Assembly (NCBI GenBank): GCA_016859345.1
Contig: CM029122.1
Location: 1,482,501-1,546,500 of the forward strand
Direction of reading: 5' to 3'
DNA length: 64,000 bases
Origin: Istiophorus platypterus
Taxonomy: Eukaryota > Chordata > Actinopteri > Istiophoriformes > Istiophoridae
Part shown: in pieces, positions 22,691-34,863 of the stretch
Numbering within the stretch: position 1 is the first letter of the stretch
Layout of the letters: each line of letters opens with the position of its first letter
Position numbers and translations under genes: made by a program
Notes under the pieces: model-generated
The model's input: only the letters and a program-made list of their open reading frames with translations
Told to the model about the DNA's origin: nothing
Database searches by the model: none

Positions 22691-25011
22691 ATGGCGACGG
22701 CGGCGGAGAAGTCAACGAAAGAGCGGCTGCTGTCTGTGCTGGACGACCTGGAGGTTTTATCCCGGTAAAGTGAAACCTTTTGTGAATGTTTTCCTGTAGC
22801 GGTGTTCGCGGTGTTTTTCACGCCGCTGTTGTTTGACCTGTTGAGGGTTTATTCTTCGGCTGGTCGGAGCCCGGGAACAGCCGGAGGAGCCGCTCTCCGC
22901 TCCGTCTCTAACGCTAGGTTTTTTCTTTCTTAACTCAGGGAGCTGATAGAGATGTTGGCTCTGTCCAGGGGCCAGAAACTACCCCAGCCAGGGGAGGACG
23001 TTCAGGTAAACACGGCAAGGACTCAAGGGAGGCATTGGGACAGTGAAACATACCAGGGTCGGTAATGGAGGGGGGTTGGTGCTGTTTGTGGTCTTTTTCC
23101 CTAGATCTTGGAGCTGCTGGTCCAGAGGGACAGGGAGTTCCAGGAGCTGATGGAGATGGCTCAGCAGCAGGGGAAGGTGCACCAGGAGATGCAGCTGCTG
23201 GAGAAGGAGGTGGAGAAGAGAGACAGCGACATCCAGCAGCTCCAGAAGCAGCTGAAGGAGGCCGAACACATCCTGGTGGGTGCTGCTGTCCGGGGGTGGG
23301 GGGCTCTAGGTCTGTTAGACCGGAAGAGACTGGACCAGATGTGCTCTGGTTGCCACAGAAAAAATATTAAAAATAATGATAATGAGCTGAGTCGTATTTA
23401 TAAATGTGTCTGTCTGTCTGGCTCACAGTCACCATATTAGGCCACAGAAACTGGATCATATAGATGACCTGTGTAGGGCCCAAACCAGGAAAAACACCAT
23501 TAATCATTAATCTGACCTAAAAATGAGCAAACACGGCAGATGTCTGCTCAAGACGACGAAATTGTGGCTAAGAAAATTGGTTACGTTTTTTTAAGATGGA
23601 TGAACATCAGAGAGATATAGTTTGTCAAATATGCAGAAACTAGTGATGACACAGACGGGAAACACAACAAATCCTTTGGCCCCACTCTGATACATCTTCT
23701 CAACATCGATGTTGAGATGATGTGTCATTTTAGAGACAAATTGTAGAGACGTTACTGTACTTCAGATGCTTCCTGTCGCTCCGACCACAGTGCGTTTCAC
23801 ACAGATCATCTCAGGTTCTGTGAGATAAAGTGGCTCCTCTTCTGTCTCTTTTTCAGGCCACTGCTGTTTACCAGGCCAAAGAGAAGCTCAAATCCATCGA
23901 CAAGGCCAGGAAAGGTGAACGGACACACCTGTCTCACACCTGTCGGATGGACACCGAGGTTGTTGACTCTGCTCTGGTGTATGATAATTCACCCACCAAA
24001 TCAAGTTATCTATTTGTTCTCGGCAGGAAGCATCTCATCAGAAGAAATCATCAAATACGCTCACAGGATCAGCGCCAGCAACGCCGTGTGCGCTCCTCTC
24101 AACTGGGTCCCAGGTAGGAACCACGCAGTCGCTGCCAGTTGTCGGCACGGGTCACGATTTTACCTCTCCCACCGCTAACACAAGCGTTTCACTCAGGTGA
24201 CCCACGCCGTCCCTACCCTACTGACCTGGAGATGCGCAGTGGGATGCTGGGTCACATGGCCAACCTGCCGACCAATGGTGTGAATGGACATCTGCCAGGT
24301 GACGCTCTGGCTGCTGGGAGGTTGCCAGGTAGGTCCACAAGCAGGTCCAGAAAACTTTTAATCACGTGTGAATGTTACATCAGGCCCCAGGTCAGGTCAG
24401 TTTCATTGATTTAGCTGATTATTGTGATTCATAAATTTCCCTCAGTGGGTTTTACAGGCTCCGTCCTTTGAGCTTTGAAATGGACAAGGAAAGATTCCGG
24501 AAAAATTGTTCAGCGGGGAAAAAAATGGGAAAAACTTCAGCAACAGAGGAGGGAACCGTCCTGCAGGATGAGAAATTAAATAGATGTCGTGTGTAGAGCA
24601 ACATAAGAAATTGACAGTACAGATCATAAAGAGGACAACATTATAGACTGTAAACATTAATGAAGAATATGATCCAGGATAATGTGGACCAAATTCCAGT
24701 TTCTAACAACAGATGGGGATGAGCACCACAGTCTCCTGTCAGCATCAACACCTGGAGGGAGGATGGTCATTTAAAAAAGTAAAAAATTCGATAAGGTTGC
24801 CTTTCACAGACTAACCACCACCTGTCCTCTGTCCCCAGATGTCCTGACGCCTCACTACCCCTGGCAGTCCTCGGATGTCTCAGTGGGGATGCTGCCTCCT
24901 CACCACGGCAACGACTTCGGCCTGGAGCCGCCGGGCCACAATAAGGAGAATGAGGACGACGTGGAAGCCATGTCGACCGATTCCTCCAGCAGCAGCAGCG
25001 ACTCCGACTGA
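22691..25011 (+). CDS. med4: MED4, Mediator complex subunit 4, seven coding exons, 253 aa
   Basis: Exons are 22691-22764, 22939-23005, 23105-23275, 23857-23914, 24027-24113, 24197-24328 and 24839-25011; all junctions are GT-AG and in phase (762 bases). MED4 is a subunit of the Mediator middle module, which bridges transcription factors and RNA polymerase II in the nucleus. The N-terminus KSTKERLLSVLDDLEVLSRE leads into a long coiled coil (residues about 30-115, with ILELLVQRDREFQELMEMA). The conserved MED4 block SSEEIIKYAHRISASNAVCA then APLNWVPGDPRRPYPTD follows at residues 127-163. The tail is acidic and Ser-rich, ending in a run of Ser-Asp. Human MED4 is 270 residues, so length is close to normal. 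The start codon is the first ATG with good context. Divergent from ITM2B and co-directional with SUCLA2, it keeps the vertebrate order. Confidence 0.97.
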
Positions 25012-25019
25012 AGAGCAGG

Positions 25020-25021
<2 letters not shown>

Positions 25022-25107
<86 letters not shown>
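25022..25107 (+). repeat. (GT)n microsatellite at the start of the MED4 3' UTR
   Basis: A GT run of about 43 units begins only ten bases after the MED4 stop codon. It should be transcribed as a GU repeat. Confidence 0.97.
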
Positions 25108-25110
<3 letters not shown>

Positions 25111-25810
25111 TGTTTGTGTTTGGGAGGTCACCACTGAGCAAGATCTGATCAAACATCTTCTCCTCTGGTCATTTAATTTAAGCCTGAATTAAGACTCATG
25201 GGTAAACACATATTTCATTACTCAGCTCATTTACACTGAATCGTTCTCCACATGATTTTCTTCAGGTAAACTGTGAGTCAGCAGGTCTTGTCCTCCACAG
25301 AAGCTGCTGCTGTCTCTGGCTTCCCAGTTTATCATTACACCATCATTTGTTACCATGATCTCAGCTGAGGCTTGTGGTGCCACATTATCCTTTATTACTA
25401 TATGCCTTCATTTATTTTAATTCTGTAGAATGAGTCAGTTTGTTAACAACAACACTTAGTTTCCACACAAATTCTTTCCCTCTCACTGCAAAAGCCAAAA
25501 TCCTCTTTTAGGGACTTTTGTCAGGACTCTGAGCAACAGCCTTGGTCTCTGTGGATCCATTAGACTTAGGATTGTTGTTTCATTGCTTCCTGGATAAACA
25601 GATTCTTCTGCGTCTCAGTGGCCTGAGGGCTTTAAGACATTATTGTCGTTACTGTATGTGATGGTTCATAAACCTGCCCGTTCCCTCTGTGTTAACCTGG
25701 GTTGGGTCTGGACAATGTCACTGGGTGACTGCAGGTTTAGTTTCTGCTTATGGTTTATAGAGGAAGGAGTGAGGGAGGATGTGGGGGTTCTCAGGGAGCC
25801 ATCGTTCTTT

Positions 25811-26527
25811 TTAAAGGAATAGTTCCACATTTTGGGAACTAAGCTCATTCACTTTCTATCTGAAAGTCAGACCTTCAAACGATTACACTTTCACCTCTGC
25901 TAAGTAAACATGAAGCTACAGCCAGCAACAGTTAGCTTAGCATAAAGACTGAAAACAGTCTGAAGCAGCTAGTGATTATTGTTATTATCTTATAATTGAT
26001 TATTTGTTCGTCCTTAGTTCATTATTCGTCCTTAAAAAACACTCATAAAAATGTATTAAATGACTGCACCAGTTTCCTGAAGACTTAGGTCATGTAATCC
26101 AGTTCAACACTCAGACATATTTAGTTTATTATTCTGTAAACAAAAACCAACACATCTTCACATATGAGGAGCTACAGCCAGTGAATGTTGAAAAATGACA
26201 ATTGTTAAAATAAAATTTAAAGCACATTAACCCCAGAAATCCACAACCTCCAAAGATTAAAATAGCAAGACATGACATGTTCATCATTGAGCTTTGGAGG
26301 AGCTGATAGGTGTTTGTTTATTCATTTTTTATTTTTTTTACTTTTGGACAGAGCCAGGCAGCTGTTACCCCTTGTTTCTAGTCTTTATACTAAGCTAAGC
26401 TAACTGGCTGTAGCTTCACAGTCAGTGAGGAGACATGAGATTAATTTCAGTCTGAACTGAAATCTCTTTCTAAGCAGGAAAAAAAAGGAATAAATGTCTT
26501 TCCCTAAAGGTTGAACTGTTCCCTTAA
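25811..26527. mobile_element. Fold-back / MITE-like element in the MED4 3' UTR
   Basis: The ends are imperfect inverted repeats: TTAAAGGAATAGTTCCACAT at the left and, in reverse complement at the right, TTAAGGGAACAGTTCAACCT. A second internal pair is present: GTTAGCTTAGCATAAAGACT near 25931 matches in inverse the stretch at 26372-26417. There is no open frame, so the element is non-autonomous. I recognise the GTTAGCTTAGCATAAAGACTG phrase as common in teleost genomes; a partial copy lies at 41410-41600. Confidence 0.75.
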
Positions 26528-26880
26528 GAGCCTGCCTCTGCACCACTTTGAGATGTGAGATTTCAGAGTGGCTTATTTGATTTGTTTGCCTGCAAACAAC
26601 AATATTGAACAGAAGCAGAAACTAACATAGATGAGGTCCTGTTGTTGACATCTACATGAGCATACAACTGGTCTGATGTCCTAACAACCGGGGGTGGGGG
26701 GGGGGGCTAAACTCCTTCTCTTTGTGTGTGTGGGTGAGACATCAGGTCCCATTGTTGTTGGCTGCAGCTTGTCTTACCATAGTGTAGTGAAATAAAACCT
26801 CAGACAGATGCTGTTAATTTACATCTGTGTAAATAAGCTTGTACATACTTCTGTAAATAAATACTCTTTTGAATAGAAAC

Positions 26881-28060
26881 TGTGTGTGTGTATGTGTGTG
26901 TGGTTATCAGGGGCCTGTAGTCTGGTGCTTTTTGGGTTAACTGTTAAACCGGTTTAATAAATAACTTAACGCCTACAGTACAAACATAACTTAAAAATTA
27001 TCAGAGACATTTTTGGACCGGACTGATTACTAAAATGAGACTCTACCTGCGGGTGAAGCAGGAAGTAATATTCAGATATTCAACAAGGTGATATGTAAAC
27101 AACAGAACTAGAAGAAGAAGCTGCAGAAACACTAGAAATAATTTACAAAAATTAAATTGAAGGGCCCTGCCTAGTTGACCTCCTATGAGGCCCCTATTGA
27201 CCCCCACTGTACACTGGTAGTTTCATCAATGTAAACTAAACCAGCTCTTAGGAATAGATCTAAATGGATGAATCTCTACGTGGGAGAACAGAGAAATTGG
27301 AGAACAGCCCAAAAACTTAAATCAGACTGTCCTATCAGAACCTGAGGGGCCTGGCCCCTGGGTCTGGAACCAGTGGATTAAACCTGACGATGTACTAATG
27401 TCAGGAGAATAAGATACAGTCACTGAAGTACTCCTCTCTGATAATATTTTTATCACTACCTCTGTACCTTTTCCTAAGAAGGATTTTCAATGCAGGACTT
27501 TTACTTGTTATAGAGTATTTCTACACTGTTGTTCTGGTACTTTTACTTCCTTGAAAGGTCTGAGTAGCTTCTCCGACACAGTTTCTTGTGTTGATGTAGG
27601 TTAAAGGCCAGAACGAGGCTATATTTACACTGTGTCAGGGCCTATCGTGCTGCGTTCAGGATCCCTTTGTAAACTCTCAGTGTCAGTTAGTGTCATAAAT
27701 AAATACCATGTATTTTGGTTAAAAGGAATGAGCAAAGATGTCCTAACTTTAGCAGAATGTTTTTGATGTATGTGTTAGTTCCAAAATCATGCAACAGTGG
27801 TGTTATGAAGACATACTGACTGGACATTTATCCAATAATCGTGGTGTTAATTTACAACAGCAATCCAGCTAAAACAGATTTGTCTTAATGTTAAACTTCA
27901 TAACTCAGCAGTGGTGGAAGAAGCATTCACAAGCACTCGTTTAAGTAAATGTACGTAAACAACAGTGTAGTGTACGCTGCTTTTTTGTTGCCCTTTTTTA
28001 GAAAGAAATGTATAATTTTCTACAGCACCTGAAAGTAACACGGGGAGGGGGGTCGGTGAC
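26881..28060. other. MED4-SUCLA2 intergenic spacer, no gene seen
   Basis: It contains a short GT run at 26881-26902 and fragments of the common teleost 'AGTGGTGGAAGAAGCATTC' repeat around 27370-27560 and 27905-27975. No Nudix motif or other coding exon could be found on either strand. Confidence 0.6.
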
Positions 28061-28115
28061 CCGACTTTGCAGTTCGCGACGCATGCGCAGTTATCACTCC
28101 GCTCTAGAGGGAGAC
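28060..28115 (+). promoter_or_regulatory. SUCLA2 proximal promoter with NRF1-like site
   Basis: GACGCATGCGCA (28078-28089) matches the palindromic NRF1 consensus at 10 of 12 positions by eye and lies about 27 bases before the ATG. NRF1 is a known activator of nuclear genes for mitochondrial proteins. The surrounding 28060-28640 region is CpG-rich and extends into intron 1. Confidence 0.55.
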
Positions 28116-29599
28116 ATGGCGACGTCCCTGATCTGCGGCCGTTTGACAGCCAGCCTGAGAAATTCAGGGGCCCGGAGCACGATCGGCTCGGCTACCAAGG
28201 TGAGTGTGGGGCCAGGTTGAAGAGAAGGTCTCCGGCTTTCGGAGCAGGCGTCGGTTGCCGCGCTGCTCCTTCCCCGACGGCCGCAGCTTAGGAAGAAGCG
28301 ACGGGGTCAAATTTGACATTCATTGAGTTTGCGATTGTTTTGGCTAACGTGCTAACTAGCGGTGAGCTAGCTTTAGCGTGGCCGGCTCTCCGTGCTGCCG
28401 AGCCGCAGTGACCCGGCGCAAACAGCCGCAGGGACCACCAGGTCCGTGCCAGCCTCATTTCACCCGGCCACGTCTGGGTGTTGTTATAAACGGTGTGTTA
28501 CCGGCCGAGGGTGCGCGGCGGAGCCCGCGGAGCCCGCGGAGCCCGCGGCACGGTGACCTCCACCCGAGCCCTGCGCCATCACATCTGTCTCGTCGTGTCT
28601 CTCAGACAGTTTAGCTGGACAAACCCGCTCAGTCCCGGGGGGCGCTCCGGCCCCTGCAGGCTGTACTGTACAATGTGGTAACACATACAATACACTGTGC
28701 TTTAGCGCAGGCCGGCAATTGTCAGGGGCGGGATAGAAGCTTTTGAAAGGGGGGCACAGATTAAAACAAGGGGGCACATTTAGGACTCGAGTACAGATTT
28801 GTAAAATTCAGATTTAAAGTTCTGCTTCTCAGCATTGATGTGCAATTAACATCAAATAAACAACTATTAAATTATATCAGTAAACAGCTGCAACCATTCA
28901 CAAGACAACAGGCACCTGCCCCCTGCCGACTCAGACAGACAGTTTGTGTCTCCTCATTAGTTGTTTTTGTGGAGGGTTGTTTTTATCTCCTTTGGGTCAT
29001 TTTGTGTCTCTGTGTAGTTGTTTTTCCTGCAGTTTCCTGTAATTTAATATTTTTACGTCGTCGTATTGACACTTCCACTCGAGGTTTTAAATTCTTCCTC
29101 CAACTCTGCAGTGACATATTTAAATCCTTATTTAAGGATCTAGATATGTCACTTATGTTAAACATTTCTTCAGTCAGTATCAGTGAGCCTCCTTTGAATT
29201 GTCATATGAGAATTTGTTTATGGTGAAGGACTTGGTCTAACATTGAAGTCTGCGGTTTAAAGGGTTTGCACTTTTCAGAGCATGATTCAGTAAATTTCCT
29301 GGTAAATCTATTGAGAAAGTAACATATACCTGACAAAGAAATGTTATGTCATCACATCGATGTTTAAATCAAATCATATTCAAACATCGCCATAAAAAAT
29401 GACCTCGGAGTTGTTGGCTAAAGGAGCGGCAGTGGGTGATGAAGGAAACGTTTCCTACCCTGGGTTCCGCCTCTCAGGCTTCCCACTGCATGCGACCTGC
29501 AAGAAAACGCCTGCAGACAATTAACTCTGCTCTGATTTTGTGATAAGACAAACAAAGACAGTAATCAGCACTGACATGGGCTGAGACTGTGCAGTATTG

Positions 29600-29643
<44 letters not shown>

Positions 29644-30925
29644 TCTGTTTTTATTTCGTTTCCCCATTTGATTCCTTGTCAGATTAAACGATTCCTGGCA
29701 CAAACCTGGTGAACTCTGTGGGACTGTTTTATTTCTGATGAGCTTTTATTCACTCATCATTTGACCCTTTTTGAATACTGTCAACAAATATCTCAGCACT
29801 TTTAAGGGACAATAAGTAAAAAATGTTTCTGACGACTTTAACTTCTCTTCGCTTTATTATTCCGTTGAGGCAGCAGAGAGTTTGGTAGTTGTTGAATCCT
29901 GGTTCCTTTATTTTCAACAGATTCTATTTATTAAAGGAAAATGCAAAACTTCCTCCTCCCCACTGTCTTTTCAGGGGCTTATTAACCTTTTGTGTTTCAG
30001 TAACAAGGAAATGTTCTGTCTTTTTTAATTTTTAATCTTTCAACCTCCTTTTTTAATCTTTAAATTTCTGTCCACACTGGGAGTGGGAGCAAGGCTGTGA
30101 CACTGCGTGGTCTGATACCTGCTGCTTGATATTACCTTGTGCCTTCATCTCAGCAATAAACTGACAAGGTTTCTGCTGCCTCTTACAGTCAAGGACGGAC
30201 AGAGCCAGAGAAGAACTAGACTCTTTATCAGGGTGTCTACAGATCTAGAAGACTCTTAAAAGGCTTTTATTCACTATGCTTAAAGGTCTCACAGTGTATA
30301 AAGGGCTTCAGTGTCATTTCCAAAAATTTTAAACCCTGTCTCTTGGTTGCTGAAGGAAGTATCACCAGTTACAAATGTCTCTGTGTGATGAACAGTTGTC
30401 AGGAGACGTTCTGAATCCAACTGTGCATTAAATAGATTTTTTTTGTGCAAAAAGCTGATAAAATGGGTGAAAAGTTGTGTTCCAATTCATGTTGATAAAT
30501 CCGCTTCATACCATCGAGCTGTGGCTGGTCGTTAGCCAGTCACTGGCCGTTCCCTCTTTACTGAGCCTGTTTTCGTCTCCCGTCGATCTCAGCATTCGGT
30601 GTTGCAGCAGATTAGCAGTTTGTTGTCTAAACACTGATACAGCAGTAATGCCAGCCATCTCTGCCCAGACTAGCACCCTGTCCCCCGTAGTTCTCCCAGG
30701 TCTCCTCAGGTCTGTCCCTCGTCGACCCGACTCAGTTCGAGCCATGGTGAAAAAAAAACACCTGAACGTCTCGGTCTCCGTTCCACATCCTCAGTCAGGT
30801 TTCCACTGCTGCTCGTGATCAACACTTCTCTGGTGTAAGGTCGTCACTCTGGATGCCTCTGGTTTTTCTTAAGCTGTTGTCGGTTTTACAGACACAGTTT
30901 CTCTCTGCCTGTATGTGTTAGTGTG

Positions 30926-30974
<49 letters not shown>

Positions 30975-32645
30975 ATGATAGCTGGATACAGGAAGTCTGA
31001 TACTGACACAGATGTTCCAGATGTGAATTTAACAACAGGCATTGTAATTTTCACCGTATTTCTCACTGTCATATCAAGTGCAGGGTTTGGAGTCTAAAAC
31101 TACTGCACACTAACAGTATAACTTTATATTTATTACATGTGAGTTTAGTCACATTGAGCTACAGACTTTAGACTTTATCTGTGTGTGTTTATTTTTCAGG
31201 CACTTATATATTTATTAATGTATATTATAAAGCTCCATGTCCAAGATTTTGGATGTTAATGAGAACGTTATTTACAAGACCTGAACTCATATTTACAATA
31301 ACCCTGATACGATGTGAAAGCAGCTTCAGTCACAGTGCTGATGAAATTTACTGCTGCTAAAGACAAAAACTCAAAGATTGCTGTTGTAAGACTTGTCATT
31401 AGTTCTGCTGTGGGGTCCAGGATCATCTGGGTCTGAACATGAATAGAGAGCTCGGCCTGGTGTCTCAGACCAGTTCCACATCAGCTGGTTTACTGGTCCA
31501 CACTGGGAATGTGGCTTCTGTTCTAGAGAACGTACTTCTCTGTTAAAGTTGTAACTAAGTCATTTAAAGGCCCCCTTTCTCCTCCTGCCCCTCCAGGTCC
31601 TCGGTGGATCTTCAGGTCTGTTCGGAGGCCATGTGTCCCAGCAGCAGCCCCCCCACCTGCAGCAGCAGCAGAGGAACCTCTCCCTACATGAGTACATGAG
31701 CATTGGGCTGCTGAAGGAGGCCGGGATCTCCGTGCCCGCCGGGTTGGTGGCGAGCTCCTCGGAGGAGGCCTACGCCGTGGCCAAGCAGATTGGTAAGAGC
31801 TGGGACCAGCAGCCTGAGCCTGAACCTGAGCTTGATCCTGATCCAGTTCCATGAAGAACACGGTGCTGAGTAATGAGGAGCTTCAGTAGACTTAGTATGA
31901 TAATCAGTTGATCACGTGTTTAAAAAAAAAAGGCAAACGATCCTTTCTCCAGTCTGATGACTTGTAGATGTCTCTTTGGGTTCTGTCATCAGTACATTCA
32001 GACAGTTTTAGGTTCATGACTCTTCGTAGGGCTTCAGCAATCGGTCGATTAGTTAATAGAAAGAAAATTTAATAAACAACTTCTATATGACCCACTAATC
32101 TTTTCAGTCATTTTTCAAGCAAAAATGCCAAATATTTGAAGGTTTCAGCTTCTCAAATGAAAGGATTGGTCTCATCTTGTTGTGTCTTTTATGACAGTAA
32201 CCTGAGTGTTTTGGGGTTTTAAACTGAGTTTCACAGAGGTCGCCTTGGGTTCAGGGGCTTTTGTTTTTTAACTTTTTTTTTTCCATTTGCGTCATTTCAC
32301 CTCTAATTTTGCCGCAGACTAAACATTAATCAAGAAAACATTCACCAGTTAATGAAAATAATTGTTAGTTGCAGCCCTACTCTGTTGAAGAACAGATGCT
32401 GCTGAGGATTAAATAAAAAGCTTCTGTGTGGAGACAGTGATTAAATAAACCACTTCTCCCTGCAGAGTCATTAACTGGGTTTAAGGAGTTTCCCACTTTC
32501 GTCTTTGTCAGCAGCTTCTGTGTCATGTCCCGGGTCGCCCACTGATTTGTGATTCTGAAAGTGAAAAGCACAAGTTCTACAAAGACGGATTATTGATTTA
32601 TACAGCTTTTACTTATTATTAATCAGCATATAATCTAATCTAGAA

Positions 32646-32690
<45 letters not shown>

Positions 32691-32989
32691 TGAGTGAGAG
32701 AGTGTGAGAGAGTGTGAGAGAGTGTGAGAGAGTGTGAGAGAGTGTGAGAGGGTGTGAGTGAAACAGCTGAACTAAAGGCTGTTCAACATGTAGACTGACA
32801 CGCGTTCACACAGTCTAAACATAGACCCATCCTGCCTCAGTGGTATCAGTTGACACTTGACTTACATAATTCCAGGATGGTAAGAAGTTGTACAGTGAGC
32901 CCAGAGCATCATCTGACAGGTGACACCATTCTCTGACCCTGAGCTAACTGACCTTTTAAAATGCCTTTGGATCCGTCGCTCTCTTTCAT

Positions 32990-33052
<63 letters not shown>

Positions 33053-33082
33053 CTCTTTCACTCTTTCTCTCTCTGTCTCTCA

Positions 33083-33122
<40 letters not shown>

Positions 33123-33143
33123 GTCTCTCTGTCTCTCACTCTT

Positions 33144-33174
<31 letters not shown>

Positions 33175-34818
33175 GTCCGGAGCAAAGAGCAGATACTCAG
33201 CTGCTTCATCGGGCTTTTATTTCCGCGTCACTTCTGTGTAGGTGGAGCTGCATTAGCTGGTCGTAGTGGTGGGTGGTGTCATCTGAATGCCACGACCTGC
33301 TCAGGACTCCAGCCACTGTCACTGTTCATGTGGCTTCACCAGTCCTGCAGAGACACACCAACCGTCGGGGTCTGAATCCAGAATCAGATCCACCTTTCAG
33401 CTGAATTCTAAACATTGATCTCATCTGCATAAAAAGTTGAACGAGCACTGTTGGATAAAAATGAGAAGCTGCTGACATCACCTGACTGTTTCTACATGAG
33501 TCTTTGTTAATGAAAACAACCAGGAGATAAAAGGTTCCATCAGTTTGAGCTCCGGTTCCAGTTTTAACTATCTAACATTAAACTACATCTATTGTCTCTA
33601 CCTGTCAACTTACTGTCCCGATACAATGTGAAAACTGAAGTGTCTGATTAACGTGAAATAGATGAAACTCCCGAAAATAAAAAAGGTTAAAGGACCTCGT
33701 TTATTCCCTTAGACCGAACTCCATTAAATAGAATAAGAATTGTCTCATGTTAATGAGCCTTCCTTCTGCCTTCAAAATAAAAGCTTGGACAGTGCTGTTT
33801 TTGCAGCCGCCCGATGGAGACAAAGAACCGATCAATTAATACGTGTTTAGAGCAAAAGACTAAAATCTCATTCGGTTTGTTGGTAAATGATCTAGTGTCA
33901 TGTTGAGAGTCTGAATAATTTAAACCTAGTTACTAATTACTTTTACTTTACATTAGAGTGGCCGTGTTAGCTTCCTGTTAACTTGTGTTTCTACTGTGAT
34001 TTCTGACTCAGATGAACGAAGAACATCAGACATCTCCATCATGGTCCCTTTTGTTTAGTCACTTTCCTGGGTAATACACAGGATTTATTGATAGAAACGT
34101 TTGTTTCTATGTTCTCTGTTTTTGTGTGTGTTTTTTCAGGTTCAAAGGACCTGGTGGTGAAAGCTCAGGTTCTGGCTGGGGGCAGAGGGAAGGGGACGTT
34201 CGAGGGCGGACTGAAGGGGGGAGTGAGGATCGTATACTCGTAAGGAAACCAGCCTCTGTGCTCAAACACAAACCCATTAACAGTCTGCTATGTAACACTG
34301 AGCACTGAAGTTAGAATCCCTAACATTTTGGTCCTGGCTGATTGGATGACACCTGTTGTTACCATGGTAACAGCAGCTAGTGTAACTGATCCCAGCGCAG
34401 CCAAACAAACCGACTCAGGTTGACTCGGTGAAGACGGTGGTCAGTGATGATCGCAGTCTCCATCTGGGCCAGTAGTTATCGCCTCAGCAGCAGGATGCAG
34501 GAGCTGGTTCTGGGTCTGGTCCTTGTTCTGGTTCTGGTTCTGGTTCTGAGGAGATGGAGCTTTTCGGCCTGTAGCTGCCTCAAAATAAAAGCCTCCCTGT
34601 GTTGGTCCGTTTGGGGTCTTTTAATGTGAAGCAGCAGCAGTAGGAGCTGTTGCGTTGGCGTCAACAGTAACTTAATCCAGATGTGATCCAGCTACAGGAA
34701 TGTGAGCAGTAAACATTGGGGATGAGATATCATCAGATTAAATTACAGACCAACACTGGATTACAGGTTGCATCACTTCCTGTCAGACCCTTTCGTGCGT
34801 GTGCGTGTGCGTGTGCGT

Positions 34819-34863
<45 letters not shown>

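Larger units (their letters stand above)
25012..26880 (+). other. MED4 3' UTR with two poly(A) signals
   Basis: AATAAA occurs at 26791-26796 and 26856-26861, the second followed by a GT-rich stretch from about 26881, as expected for a cleavage site. The UTR contains the (GT)n tract just after the stop and the fold-back element at 25811-26527. The exact end is inferred. Confidence 0.65.
28200..31596 (+). other. sucla2: SUCLA2 intron 1
   Basis: The first part, to about 28640, is a continuation of the CpG island. Later it holds a (TTA)n run at 29596-29641 and a GT run at 30920-30972. No exon or RNA gene is recognised. An ORF at 30477-30818 has no splice context. Confidence 0.7.

Noticed and set aside
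31523..31861. Minus-strand 112-codon frame
   Set aside because: It is the antisense of SUCLA2 exon 2.
32862..33375. Ser-Leu and Arg-Glu rich frames on both strands
   Set aside because: They are translations of the CT array.
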